Positions 1-7,814 of a stretch of 60,718 nucleotides of DNA are shown here, piece after piece. The notes beneath the pieces were generated by a model. The model did not search any database and had not been told where the DNA came from. It saw only the letters and a program-made list of their open reading frames with translations. Every line of letters begins with the position of its first letter. Positions within the stretch are counted from its first letter, which is position 1. This DNA is from DATLBA01 sp035527275 (lineage in GTDB: Bacteria > Planctomycetota > Phycisphaerae > FEN-1346): NCBI GenBank assembly GCA_035527275.1, contig DATLBA010000004.1:1-60718 (forward strand). Direction: 5' to 3'. Both the position numbers and the translations under genes were made by a program.

Positions 1-1
1 T

Positions 2-256
2 CTGGGTGGCGAGACGGCGCCGGCTCAGGAGGCGGCAGCCGCGATTGAGCGCCTCGAAAAGGATGCTGCGCTCATGGCCCGCATCCGCGAAATCAAGGCC
101 GAGCGCGAGGCGAGCGAGTGGCTCGGCCTGGCGATGAATTATCTCGGCGCCGGCCGTCTGGATTTGGCCCGCGAGCAGTGTGAAAAGATCCTCTCGGAGT
201 ATCCTGAGACGTCGGAGGCCGCCGAGGCCGCCCGCCTGCTCGAGGAGATGAAGTAG
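2..256 (+). CDS. C-terminal part of a TPR-like protein (5' end outside window)
   Basis: The frame is open from the window edge to a TAG stop, so only the last 84 residues are visible. The tail reads as amphipathic helices with a TPR-like pattern (an AMNYLGAGRLDLAREQCEKI stretch, then YPETSEAAEAARLLEE), rich in Ala, Glu and Arg. This is typical of tetratricopeptide outer-membrane or periplasmic proteins of the BamD/YbgF sort, but the N-terminus and any signal peptide are missing, so a precise role cannot be given. An internal ATG at 74 could be misread as a start; nothing resembling a ribosome-binding site precedes it. Confidence 0.6.
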   Translation: MGGETAPAQEAAAAIERLEKDAALMARIREIKAEREASEWLGLAMNYLGAGRLDLAREQCEKILSEYPETSEAAEAARLLEEMK

Positions 257-618
257 TTACATGGTCCCCCCTGCCGCTCGCCACGTCGAGTCGCCCGTGG
301 CGACCCGCGTTAGACTTCCCCCAAGCGTTCTTTCCAGGAGAGGAGATGGCCCGATGATGCGCGATGACGTGCTCGAGACCCTTTGTGACGTTGGAATCGT
401 TCCGGTGGTCCGGGCCGACTCGGCGTAGCCGGGCTTTGCCATGCGCCGGGTGCCATCCCGGCGCGCCGGGACTTGCAGTCCGTGCCGCTGGATCGCACGG
501 GTTGACCATCGCCGGGGCCTGTCAGACCTGCCTCCGTGTCGGTGGGAAGACTTGAGATACCGGCCGCGGTATGTCAGAATGCCCTCCGGCAAGACCGCAC
601 AGCCCGCAAGGCTCCGAT
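257..618. other. Intergenic region without a recognised gene
   Basis: About 360 bases separate the TPR-like gene from the URO-D family gene. Short open frames occur on both strands but have no family resemblance and low-complexity Arg/Pro-rich translations, as expected from random GC-rich sequence. No convincing promoter or terminator was recognised. Confidence 0.5.
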
Positions 619-1713
619 ATGAAACGCTACCCCGCTCTCGAACGCACGTCCGCGCCGAACTGGGAAGGCCTCATCGCCAACCTCCGACGCCAGGGCACGC
701 CCGACCGCGCGTATCACCTGGAACTGTTCCAGGATACCGAGATCGCCGACGCCATCGCCGACCGCTACGACCTTCTGGCCGACTTGGACCCGTCGGACCC
801 GTACTACGCCCAGCGCCGCGAGATGGCGATCCAGCGGTTCTGCGGATTCGATTACGTGTGCGCCCGGCTGGGTGGCATGGACTGGGCGCTGCGGTGGCAG
901 ACGGTGCCCGACACGGCCCACCTGGCCCACGACGGCGGCCGCGGGTTCATAGACGAGCACCGCGGGCCCATCGCGAGTTGGGACGATTTTGAGGCGTACC
1001 CATGGCCCGACCCGGCGGTGCCTGCCGCGACACGCGAACTCGAGTGGTACGAGGCCAACCTGCCCGACGACATGTGTGTTCTGGCGCGAGACGTCGGGCA
1101 CTTTGCCGAGCTCCTGTGCTGGCTCATGGGGTATGAGACGCTCTGTTATTCCCTGTACGACGCGCCCGACTTGGTCGAGGCGATCGCCGCGCGGCTGCTG
1201 GAGACCGACCGCGTCCAGACGAGCCGCCTCCTGGAGTTCGACCGCGTCAAGGCCGTCTTTGCGAGCGACGACATGGGTTTCAAGACGGGCCTGCTGATCT
1301 CGCCCGACGACACGCGGCGGTTGGGCCTGGCGAACCACAAGGTCCTGGCCGCCATGGCCCACGCCGCCGGGCGGCCCTACCTGTTGCACTCGTGCGGCAA
1401 CCTTCGGGACATCATCGACGACCTGCTGGACGACGTGCGGATCGATGCGAAGCACAGTTTTGAGGATACCATTGAGGACGTCTGCGAGGTCAAGGCGACG
1501 TACGGCCAACGGATCGCGCTTCTGGGCGGCATCGACGTCGACTTCCTGTGCCGGTCCACCGAGGCCGCCATTCGCCAGCGCGTCCGCCGCACCCTCGACG
1601 TCTGCCAGCCGGGCGGCGGGTATTGCCTGGGCACCGGCAACTCGGTGGCCAACTACGTGCCGCTCGAAAACTACCTCGCGATGCTCGACGAAGGATGGCT
1701 GTATGGACAATGA
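619..1713 (+). CDS. Uroporphyrinogen decarboxylase (URO-D) family protein, probable zinc-dependent methyltransferase type
   Basis: A 364-residue protein of the URO-D/MtaA superfamily. The motif HSCGN in the second half, a later GGYC-GTGNSV stretch and a LLGGIDVDFL strand match the TIM-barrel members that bind zinc through His-x-Cys and a distal Cys and move methyl groups to or from corrinoid proteins or thiols. Haem-pathway HemE has no such zinc site, so HemE is unlikely. The start at 619 is preferred over an in-frame ATG at 571 because AAGG lies 7 bases upstream of it. The substrate is unknown and no corrinoid protein lies nearby. A second, distinct URO-D family gene sits at 18055-19188. Confidence 0.75.
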   Translation: MKRYPALERTSAPNWEGLIANLRRQGTPDRAYHLELFQDTEIADAIADRYDLLADLDPSDPYYAQRREMAIQRFCGFDYVCARLGGMDWALRWQTVPDTAHLAHDGGRGFIDEHRGPIASWDDFEAYPWPDPAVPAATRELEWYEANLPDDMCVLARDVGHFAELLCWLMGYETLCYSLYDAPDLVEAIAARLLETDRVQTSRLLEFDRVKAVFASDDMGFKTGLLISPDDTRRLGLANHKVLAAMAHAAGRPYLLHSCGNLRDIIDDLLDDVRIDAKHSFEDTIEDVCEVKATYGQRIALLGGIDVDFLCRSTEAAIRQRVRRTLDVCQPGGGYCLGTGNSVANYVPLENYLAMLDEGWLYGQ

Positions 1714-1810
1714 GCGATTTCGGATTGCGCGGTCAACACAGCCACCCGCGCGGCGCTCGTGCCCACTAGAATCCCAGCATACCCACGTCCGCTCAGAAGG
1801 GGGCCCTGCC

Positions 1811-2365
1811 ATGAAGCGAGCGCGTTTTTCCGTTCTGCTGACCTGTGTGCTTTCCCTTTGTCTTGTCTCAGCGACGGCTGAGTCGCCTGAGAATCTTCCC
1901 GCGCCGCCCGGCCCGACTGCGTTTTCGGCCATCGTCAGCGGGGTGAGGGACGGGGACACGCTGGAGGTCGTGCGGGAGGGCCAAAAGGTCAGGCTGCGCC
2001 TGTTTGACGTGGCCTGCCCCGAACTCGATGAAAGGAACGGTGAGCGTGCGCGGCAGATTACGGCGAGAACGGTCGGCCAAACGCCCGTCTGGATTTTCCC
2101 CTCCGGGCGACGCGCCACCGACGCTCACGGCAGGATGCTGGTGCGGGTCTGGACGCAGAAGGGCTGGCTCTCTGACGTGCTCATCAAGGCGGGCGCAGCA
2201 ACGCGGTACGTGGATCCCGACGAGCCCACGGTCTATATCACGCGGGCGGGCAGCAAGTACCACCGGGAGAGCTGTGAGCACCTGCGAGAGAGCAGGATTT
2301 CGATCAGCCTGCCGATCGCGAAAGAGCAAGGCTACGAGCCGTGCAGCCGATGCGGACCACCGTAG
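1811..2365 (+). CDS. Secreted SNase-like (thermonuclease) protein with C-terminal Cys motif
   Basis: 184 residues. An N-terminal signal peptide (basic MKRAR, then a hydrophobic core ending near SATAE) points to export. The central part is a staphylococcal-nuclease fold: VRDGDTLEV near the start, the strand VRLRLFDVACPELD, and DAHGRMLVRVW. The active-site Arg of 'RL.gID.PE' is seen as RLRLFDVACPE. The tail has YHRESCEHLRESRI...GYEPCSRCGPP, a His/Cys motif common after bacterial SNase domains and likely metal-binding. The role is probably degradation of extracellular or periplasmic nucleic acid. The longer upstream open frame belongs to another frame of the preceding gene; the start is chosen because the signal peptide begins there. 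Confidence 0.85.
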   Translation: MKRARFSVLLTCVLSLCLVSATAESPENLPAPPGPTAFSAIVSGVRDGDTLEVVREGQKVRLRLFDVACPELDERNGERARQITARTVGQTPVWIFPSGRRATDAHGRMLVRVWTQKGWLSDVLIKAGAATRYVDPDEPTVYITRAGSKYHRESCEHLRESRISISLPIAKEQGYEPCSRCGPP

Positions 2366-2511
2366 CCTAATGCGTGGCGCTGCTGGACAGCAGCGCGCCG
2401 GGCCCGAGCGACAAGGAGTCGGACGGCCATTCGGAGGCCGAACGAGGGCTTGCGACGTTGCGCCGAGGCGAGTAACATCCATGGAAAAGGCTCGCGACGG
2501 TCGGGGGCAGA

Positions 2512-3000
2512 ATGGCATATGGAAAATCCCGGATGAAAGCGCTCCCGACCGATTCGGGGGGTGACGCCGTGGAACAAAGAACTGGAGCGGCATCCTCGAA
2601 AGCGGCTGGTTGGTCCACGGTGGCCTTCGGGGTATCTCTGCTGGCATCAACCGTTGCGGGCACGGTGCTCTTTGATGCGTGCATGATTGACCTGCTTGCC
2701 ATAGTAGTTGTGGTCCTTTCGTTTTACGTCCTTTCTGGCAGCCGGAAAGCCGCCAAGTGGCTTAGCTGGATCATGGTCGCGTACGCCCTTGTGTGGGCAA
2801 TCATGATAGTAGGCAGCTCGTTGACGCCGTGGCGGATCACGGTAGGAGGACGACCGGTTCCGGAACCCGTGTTGCCATGGGCGTTAGGGTTCATAGCCGC
2901 TGTTGGCATTTGGGCTGTCATCAACTTCTTCCTCTTGAGGCGCGCCATCACACAAGCCAGGGAAGCGGGTGTCCCTCCCGAAAACGCTATCCGGCCATGA
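2512..3000 (+). CDS. Small membrane protein of unknown function
   Basis: 162 residues with about four hydrophobic segments: VAFGVSLLASTVAGTVLF, then LLAIVVVVLSFYVL, WIMVAYALVWAIMIVG and LPWALGFIAAVGIWAVINFF. It ends in a basic tail. The first about 40 residues are polar and low-complexity, so the true start may be 2533 or later; GGGGG lies just ahead of the ATG at 2512. No catalytic motif was recognised and no family name can be given. It stands alone between the nuclease and a long intergenic stretch. Confidence 0.55.
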   Translation: MAYGKSRMKALPTDSGGDAVEQRTGAASSKAAGWSTVAFGVSLLASTVAGTVLFDACMIDLLAIVVVVLSFYVLSGSRKAAKWLSWIMVAYALVWAIMIVGSSLTPWRITVGGRPVPEPVLPWALGFIAAVGIWAVINFFLLRRAITQAREAGVPPENAIRP

Positions 3001-3252
3001 AACCGATGTGAACGCCCTTGCAGACAAGGGATGTAGGTCCTCGTACAACAAGGCAGACGGCGTCGCCGGTGCGGAAAGTTACCTCGCCGCGTCGGATGCC
3101 TGACCGGTCTGCCGGACCCGGCCGGCGGCGAAAACAAGGCTGTACCTGGCAGGGCTGACGACTCCCTGTCACAGTAGCCGCGGCCTGCTGGTTGACATCC
3201 CCTGGCCTCATCTCTCCACGCGCATACCGGAGATTCCCTGACGGCCCTGTCC

Positions 3253-3268
3253 GGGTGTGACTCTTTTT
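3253..3268. repeat. 16-base dispersed motif, copy 1
   Basis: GGGTGTGACTCTTTTT occurs here and again at 32781-32796, both in gene-free regions of the same orientation. A single 16-base match in 60 kb is near the limit of chance; the shared intergenic setting makes a repeat element plausible. Confidence 0.4.
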
Positions 3269-3272
3269 AATG

Positions 3273-3292
3273 GCGCGGGCGTACGCCCGCGC
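3273..3292. repeat. Perfect 20-base palindrome
   Basis: The sequence GCGCGGGCGTACGCCCGCGC reads the same on both strands and would form a strong cruciform or RNA hairpin. It is followed by no T-run, so it is not an obvious terminator; it may be part of a dispersed intergenic repeat. Confidence 0.7.
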
Positions 3293-3514
3293 TACCGCCC
3301 CGCCCTCCACGGCGGGTCTGCGCTGCGCTCCGACAAGCGGGGCGGCTAACGCCGTGGTGGACCCGACACGCAGGGGATAATGTGGTCACCCCCCCCTCCC
3401 CCCCGTCCAGGGGCAATTTATCTTGATGATAGCGGTCTTAAATATCCGATAGGTCTGAAGGACGGCAGGGGGGTCCACTCGTGGATGTCGTCCAGTGTGC
3501 TGGGAGGCCCCGGG

Positions 3515-5350
3515 ATGGCATCCCCAATCACCTGTCGGAAGAACGGGCTTCGGCTCCACTGTTTCGTGGCAGGCGCCGTGCCGATGGCGGCCTATCTGCT
3601 CGATTGGGCTTCCCCTGTCTGGATAGTGATGTGCCTTTCGGCGGCGTCGCTGGTTTCGGTTCGCCTCGCCGTGGTTGCCCGCCTTTACGACTTTTTCAAG
3701 ACACCGAAGAATCGCGCGGACGCGGAGTTTCATTACGGTGTCCATCGGTTCAACGAGGCGGTGCGGGTCGGCCTGCTTGGTTTAGGGTTGGGGCTGCTGC
3801 TGACCGGCTATCCCTTCGGTTGGCTTCCGATTTTGGCGGCGTCGGCCACGGCGCTTCTGGAAGCGGCGACGGGGTTTTCCGTGACGGCGCTCATTTACGC
3901 CGGGGCCATAGCGCTGGTGGGTCGCCTGGCGTCGGCCAAGCCGAAGCCCTTTGAACCCACCGCTGGCCGGTTGAACCCCGATTGCCTCATCTGCCGCGCA
4001 CTCGGCCGCGCCCCGTACCAGCGATGCCGGTGGTGCCGCCTGCCAAGTGTCCGGTGGTGCTGCGGTCTCCAGGCGTCCATGCTCCTGATGCTCCTGCTGG
4101 TGATTGCCTTTCTGCTCGACTCTCCCCTGGGGCCGTTCGTGACCAAGGTGCTGGTTGCGATGAGCATCCTGGCGGTGGTGGCGTTGGGTCTGGCGATTAA
4201 TCGGCAGACGGACGACCTGGTTTCAGCGCTGGACGACTCGTTCGAGAAGGGGGAGCGCAAGGCGAGGCGCTGCGCGTTTCTGAAGCGTTTGGCGGCGGCG
4301 CACTCGGTCGAAGCGGCCGCGCAGACGACCGTGGATTACGTCGGCAAAGCGGTGGGGGCGCGGCGAATCAGTGTGATGATTGCCGAGGAAGGGGTGCTTC
4401 GGATTGTGGCCTCGCGGGGACTTCCGCTGCACATCGCCGAGAAGGTCGAGGTGCCGCTCGATAAACGGATTTGTGGCCGCGTGTTTTCGACCGGCCGAGC
4501 CGTTCTGTTCCACGACGTGATGACCGAGATGCCGGCCCTTGCGTTGGGTCTTGAGGGAGCGGGCGCGTCGGCCTCGCTTCCGCTCATCACGGCGCCCATG
4601 GGCGCCAACGGAGACAAAGTCGGTTGTATCAATGTGACCGATAAGCCCGAGCGGGCGTTCTCCGAATCCGACACCGACGAGATGGAGTTTGTCGCGGAGG
4701 CGACGGCCATCAGCCTGGCGGGCCAGTTGGCGCACCGCCAGTTGGAAAAGGCCAACTATGACACGATCCGGGCGCTGGCGCTGGCGATGGAGGCAAAGGA
4801 CCCGTGCACGCACGGCCACTCGCTTCGGGTCCAGGCCTGGTGCGCGGCCATCGGCCGCGAACTCGGCTTCGGAAAGAAACGCCTGCAGGCCCTGTCCTGT
4901 GCCGCCGAGTTGCACGACATCGGCAAACTGGCCATCCCCGATGGGATTCTTCAGGCCGAACGTCCCTTGACCGACGCCGAGTGGGTCCTCATTCGCCAGC
5001 ATCCGTCCCGCGGCGTCCAACTGATCGAACACATCGGCTTTCTGAAATTGACGAAACCCATCATGCTCTACCACCACGAGCGGATCGACGGCGGCGGGTA
5101 TCCGGAGGGCCGCTCGGGCGATGAGATTCCGCTGGAGTCCAGGATTCTGGCCGTCGTGGACTCCTACGATGCGATGACCAGCGCGCGGCCGTATCGGCCC
5201 GCGCTCACGCACGAGGTGGCGGCGGCGGAACTCAGGCGGTGCGGGGGGGCCCAGTTCGATGCCGGTTGTGTCGAGATGTTCCTGGGGCTGCTGAGCAAGG
5301 AAGACGCCGCGTCGGTCCCGATAAACATCGGGGCCGAACGGCAACCGTGA
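3515..5350 (+). CDS. Membrane-bound GAF/HD-GYP protein, putative c-di-GMP phosphodiesterase (copy 1)
   Basis: 611 residues. Residues about 15-135 hold several membrane segments with a DUF4395-like stretch (HRFNEAVRVGLLG). Next comes a Cys-rich loop (C157-LIC, C171-RWC, C182, C183), two more membrane helices (about 185-228), a GAF-like domain (about 255-410) and a C-terminal HD-GYP domain. HD-GYP residues are complete: H433/H435, HDIGK at 467-471, HP, HHERIDGGGYP at 520-530 and DSYDAMTSARPYR at 549-561. HD-GYP domains hydrolyse cyclic di-GMP; the membrane and Cys-rich parts suggest a sensor. The start at 3515 has GGGAGG 7 bases upstream and matches the paralogue's start at 6368. A stem-loop (5317-5332) lies inside the last codons. 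Confidence 0.85.
   Translation: MASPITCRKNGLRLHCFVAGAVPMAAYLLDWASPVWIVMCLSAASLVSVRLAVVARLYDFFKTPKNRADAEFHYGVHRFNEAVRVGLLGLGLGLLLTGYPFGWLPILAASATALLEAATGFSVTALIYAGAIALVGRLASAKPKPFEPTAGRLNPDCLICRALGRAPYQRCRWCRLPSVRWCCGLQASMLLMLLLVIAFLLDSPLGPFVTKVLVAMSILAVVALGLAINRQTDDLVSALDDSFEKGERKARRCAFLKRLAAAHSVEAAAQTTVDYVGKAVGARRISVMIAEEGVLRIVASRGLPLHIAEKVEVPLDKRICGRVFSTGRAVLFHDVMTEMPALALGLEGAGASASLPLITAPMGANGDKVGCINVTDKPERAFSESDTDEMEFVAEATAISLAGQLAHRQLEKANYDTIRALALAMEAKDPCTHGHSLRVQAWCAAIGRELGFGKKRLQALSCAAELHDIGKLAIPDGILQAERPLTDAEWVLIRQHPSRGVQLIEHIGFLKLTKPIMLYHHERIDGGGYPEGRSGDEIPLESRILAVVDSYDAMTSARPYRPALTHEVAAAELRRCGGAQFDAGCVEMFLGLLSKEDAASVPINIGAERQP
5317..5332. repeat. TCCCGAT/ATCGGGA-type palindrome inside HD-GYP copy 1
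   Basis: CCCGAT-AAAC-ATCGGG. A member of a dispersed hairpin family also at 5401-5419, 7741-7762, 23076-23095, 39038-39053 and 40035-40050. Here it encodes part of the variable C-terminal tail. Confidence 0.6.
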
Positions 5351-5385
5351 TCCCGGCGCGCCGGGACCGAAGGCAGCCCATGCCA

Positions 5386-5442
5386 TGTCATTCCGACCGA
5401 ATCCCGATAAAATCGGGATGAGTGGAGGAATCTCGCCGTTAA
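5386..5442. repeat. Left imperfect terminal inverted repeat of GIY-YIG cassette
   Basis: Begins TGTCATTCCGACCGAA and ends GAGGAATCTCGCCGTTAA. The reverse complement of 5829-5864 begins TGTCACCCCGAGCGAA and ends GAGGGGTCTCGCCGTTAC, so the two form an inverted pair around the GIY-YIG gene. The left arm carries an extra 19-base hairpin (5401-5419). Confidence 0.6.
5401..5419. repeat. TCCCGAT/ATCGGGA-type palindrome
   Basis: ATCCCGAT-AAA-ATCGGGAT, an 8-base-pair stem with a 3-base loop, inside the left arm of the GIY-YIG cassette. It belongs to the dispersed palindrome family. Confidence 0.65.
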
Positions 5443-5445
5443 TTT

Positions 5446-5475
5446 TTGCTATTGCCCTCTAGGCCCCTCTACAAT
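5446..5475 (+). promoter_or_regulatory. Putative promoter of the GIY-YIG gene
   Basis: TTGCTA (5446-5451), an 18-base spacer and TACAAT (5470-5475), about 25 bases ahead of the GTG start. Near-consensus sigma-70 type, judged by eye. Confidence 0.45.
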
Positions 5476-5499
5476 GGGCGCGCAACGAGGGCCTTTGCC

Positions 5500-5814
5500 G
5501 TGCGCCAATATTATGTCTATATCATGACTAACCGTTCCGGAACGCTTTACACCGGCGTCACCAACAACCTTGAGCGCCGGGTGTATGAACACAAACACGG
5601 CCTGTTGCCCGGCTTCACCAAGAAGTACAACATCGACCGCCTGGTTTACTTTGAAGCGACGCCGGAGGTGACCGCGGCCATCGCCCGGGAGAAGCAGATT
5701 AAGCGGTGGCGGCGCGAGAAAAAGGTGGCCCTCATTGAATCGATGAACCGAAACTGGAAAGACCTCAGCGCCGACTGGTTCGGCGATTCTCGGCTGACTT
5801 CTGAACCGTGGTGA
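5500..5814 (+). CDS. Small GIY-YIG endonuclease-like protein
   Basis: 104 residues starting at GTG (5500), with GAGGG 8 bases upstream. The GIY-YIG core is at the N-terminus: YYVYIMTNRSGTLYTGVTNN corresponds to the 'YvYil...g.lYiGvT' catalytic strands, followed by LERRVYEHKHG (Arg and His of the motif) and a distal Glu region (AIAREKQIKRW). Proteins of this size (YhbQ/UPF0213-like 'putative endonucleases') are common, multi-copy and of uncertain role. The gene lies between imperfect inverted repeats and has its own promoter-like sequence. The whole block is absent from the equivalent place in the second copy of the duplicated region, which suggests insertion as a unit. Confidence 0.85.
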   Translation: MRQYYVYIMTNRSGTLYTGVTNNLERRVYEHKHGLLPGFTKKYNIDRLVYFEATPEVTAAIAREKQIKRWRREKKVALIESMNRNWKDLSADWFGDSRLTSEPW

Positions 5815-5828
5815 GACGTCGGGGATAG

Positions 5829-5864
5829 TAACGGCGAGACCCCTCGACTTCGCTCGGGGTGACA
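5829..5864. repeat. Right imperfect terminal inverted repeat of GIY-YIG cassette
   Basis: Read on the minus strand, it matches the outer ends of the left arm at 5386-5442: TGTCA, CCGA, CGAA, then TCTCGCCGTTA. It lies 15 bases after the GIY-YIG stop codon. Confidence 0.6.
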
Positions 5865-5887
5865 AAATGGGGGGCTTAATGGACCGA

Positions 5888-6074
5888 ATTCACTGGCCGG
5901 AAGGTGACCCGGTCGCAAAGGGTTTCGCTTTTTCTCTCGACAGGAGGATGTCCGGCGCAACGTAGAACGGCTGCGCCTTGGTCGGCGGGGGGAGGTTGGT
6001 GGTTTTCGGCGCGTAGCCGGGCTTGCCTGCCCTGGCATCGCTGGCGTGGGCCAGTTGCACCACGTCGAAACCTT
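5888..6074 (-). pseudogene. Duplicated 3' fragment of the lipoprotein gene at 7815-8321
   Basis: On the minus strand this encodes FDVVQLAHASDARAGKPGYA followed by a tail ending in KAKPFATGSPSGQ, almost identical to the last 60-odd residues of the lipoprotein gene downstream. Homology stops abruptly near 6074 (GTCGAAACCTT versus GTCGAAGCCTT), where the sequence upstream becomes unrelated. The fragment has no plausible start or signal peptide, so it is a relic left by the tandem duplication of the HD-GYP/lipoprotein unit. Confidence 0.8.
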
Positions 6075-6367
6075 TTGGCATACCCTTGCCATAGCGGAAC
6101 GCCACGGCGCGCTATGGAGCCCCGTCCTGATATTTGCCTCCCAATCTGAATAGACGCGGAATTGATTTCACGGCTGGCGGGAAAGGGCCGAACTCGGCCT
6201 CGGATGCAGCCGGCGATTGGCGCTCCTGTCGCAGTTATGAGGGCCGTTCCGGCAAGATTTTATGTGATAAAGGTCGGTTTGCCCAGCCGATAATAGGAAT
6301 GCGCTTAAGAGGATGGAGTAACCGCACCTTTTTCGCACGGCCTCCCCCTTGGCTGAGGAGTGCTGGA
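6075..6367. other. Intergenic region between lipoprotein relic and HD-GYP copy 2
   Basis: About 290 bases with no gene. It includes the duplication breakpoint at its left end and the ribosome-binding site of HD-GYP copy 2 at its right end. An in-frame extension back to 6134 is open but not conserved between the copies. Confidence 0.5.
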
Positions 6368-7777
6368 ATGGCGTCCCCGTTCACCTGTCGGAAGAATGGG
6401 CTTCGGCTCCACTGTTTCGTGGCAGGCGCCGTGCCGATGGCGGCCTATCTGGCCGATTGGGCTTCCCCTGTCTGGATAGCGCTGGGCCTTTCGGCGGCGG
6501 CGTTGGTTTCGGTTCGCCTCGCCGTGGTTGCCCGCCTTTACGACTTTTTCAAGACACCGGAGGACCGTGCGGACGCGGAGTTTCATTACGGTGTCCATCG
6601 GTTCAACGAGGCGGTGCGGGTCGGCCTGCTTGGTTTAGGGTTGGGGCTGCTGCTGACCGGCTATCCCTTCGGGTGGCTTCCGATTCTTGGGGCGTCGGCC
6701 ACGGCGCTTCTGGAAGCGGCGACGGGGTTTTCCGTGACGGCGCTCATGTACGCCGGGGCCATCGTGCTGGCGGGCCGCCAGGCGCCGGCCGAGCCGAAGC
6801 CCTTTGAACCCACCGCTGGCCGGTTAAACCCCGATTGCCTCGTCTGCCGCGCACTCGGCCGCGCCCCGTACCAGCGATGCCGGTGGTGCCACCTGCCAGG
6901 TGTCCGGTGGTGCTACGGTCTCCAGGCGTCCATGCTCCTGATGCTCCTGCTGGTGATTGCCTTTCTACTCGACTCGCCCCTGGGGCCGTTCGCAACCAAG
7001 GCGCTGGTTGCGATGAGCATCCTGGCGGTGGTGGCGTTGGGTTTGGCGATTAATCGGCAGACGGACGACCTGGTCTCAGCGCTTGACAACTCGTTCGAGA
7101 AGGGGGAGCGTGAGGAGTGGCGGTGCGCGTTCCTGAAGCGTTTGGCGATGGCGGACTCGGTCGAAGCGGCCGCACAGGTAGCCATCGATTACGCCGGCGA
7201 AGCGGTGGGGGCGCGGCGAATCAGTGTGAGGATTGCCGAGGAAGGGGCGCTTCGGATCCAGGCTTTGTGCGCGGGCATCGGCCGCGAACTCGGCCTCTCA
7301 GAGGAACGCCTGCAGGCCCTCTCCTGTGCCGCCGAGTTGCACGACATCGGCACACTGGCCATTCCCGATAGGATTCTTCGGGCCGAACGCCCCTTGACCG
7401 ACACCGAGTGGGTCCTTGTGCGCCAGCACCCGTTGTGCGGCATCCAACTGATCGAACACATCAGCTTTCTGAAGTTGGCGAAGCCCATCATGCTCCGCCA
7501 CCACGAGCGGATCGACGGCAGCGGGTATCCGGATGGCTGCTCAGGCGATGAGATTCCGCTGGAGTCCAAGATTCTGGCCGTCGTGGACTCCTACAATGCC
7601 ATGACCAGCGCGCGGCCGTATCGGCCGCCACTCACGCACGAGGCGGCGGTGGCGGAACTCAGGCGCTGTGCAGGCACCCAGTTCGATGTCGATTGTGTCG
7701 AGACGTTCCTGGGGCTGCTGAGCAGGGAAGACGCCGAGTCGGCCCCGATAAGTATCGGGGCCGGGGAAGCCTCCTGA
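6368..7777 (+). CDS. Internally deleted HD-GYP paralogue (copy 2), probably inactive
   Basis: 469 residues, closely similar to the protein at 3515-5350 over the membrane/Cys-rich half and the C-terminal half. It is exactly 142 residues shorter: the reading passes from EEGALRI straight into QALCAGIGREL, removing most of the GAF domain and the first HD-GYP helix with its HGHS histidines. The junction is GCTTCGG, a 7-base sequence present at both ends of the missing segment in copy 1 (4396-4402 and 4822-4828). HDIGK has become HDIGT and DSYDAMTS has become DSYNAMTS. The frame is intact, GAGGAG precedes the start by 7 bases, and the membrane segments remain. It could still be made as a non-catalytic membrane protein. 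Confidence 0.85.
   Translation: MASPFTCRKNGLRLHCFVAGAVPMAAYLADWASPVWIALGLSAAALVSVRLAVVARLYDFFKTPEDRADAEFHYGVHRFNEAVRVGLLGLGLGLLLTGYPFGWLPILGASATALLEAATGFSVTALMYAGAIVLAGRQAPAEPKPFEPTAGRLNPDCLVCRALGRAPYQRCRWCHLPGVRWCYGLQASMLLMLLLVIAFLLDSPLGPFATKALVAMSILAVVALGLAINRQTDDLVSALDNSFEKGEREEWRCAFLKRLAMADSVEAAAQVAIDYAGEAVGARRISVRIAEEGALRIQALCAGIGRELGLSEERLQALSCAAELHDIGTLAIPDRILRAERPLTDTEWVLVRQHPLCGIQLIEHISFLKLAKPIMLRHHERIDGSGYPDGCSGDEIPLESKILAVVDSYNAMTSARPYRPPLTHEAAVAELRRCAGTQFDVDCVETFLGLLSREDAESAPISIGAGEAS
7741..7762. repeat. TCCCGAT/ATCGGGA-type palindrome inside HD-GYP copy 2
   Basis: GGCCCCGAT-AAGT-ATCGGGGCC, a 9-base-pair stem in the last codons of the gene, at the position equivalent to 5317-5332 in copy 1. 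Confidence 0.6.
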
Positions 7778-7814
7778 AGCGGAAAACGGCTCGTCCGCCG
7801 GCTGCTCCCATCCT

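Larger units (their letters stand above)
3001..3514. other. Long intergenic region with palindromes
   Basis: About 510 bases with no supportable gene. It holds a perfect 20-base palindrome at 3273-3292 and a 16-base motif (3253-3268) repeated at 32781-32796. An open frame running in from 3380 joins the HD-GYP gene, but its translation (poly-Pro, no homology with the paralogue at 6368) suggests it is not translated. Confidence 0.5.

Noticed and set aside
619..1713. HemE of the haem pathway
   Set aside because: The HxCGN zinc-type motif and absence of haem genes nearby point to the methyltransferase-like branch of the URO-D family.
574..2118. Long minus-strand open frame opposite the URO-D and SNase genes
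   Set aside because: It spans two well-supported plus-strand genes and an intergenic gap, and its translation is Arg/Gly/Val-rich with no family features; it is a GC-rich antisense shadow.
3380..3514. Upstream in-frame extension of HD-GYP copy 1
   Set aside because: Poly-Pro and not conserved in copy 2; a ribosome-binding site and homologous start exist at 3515.
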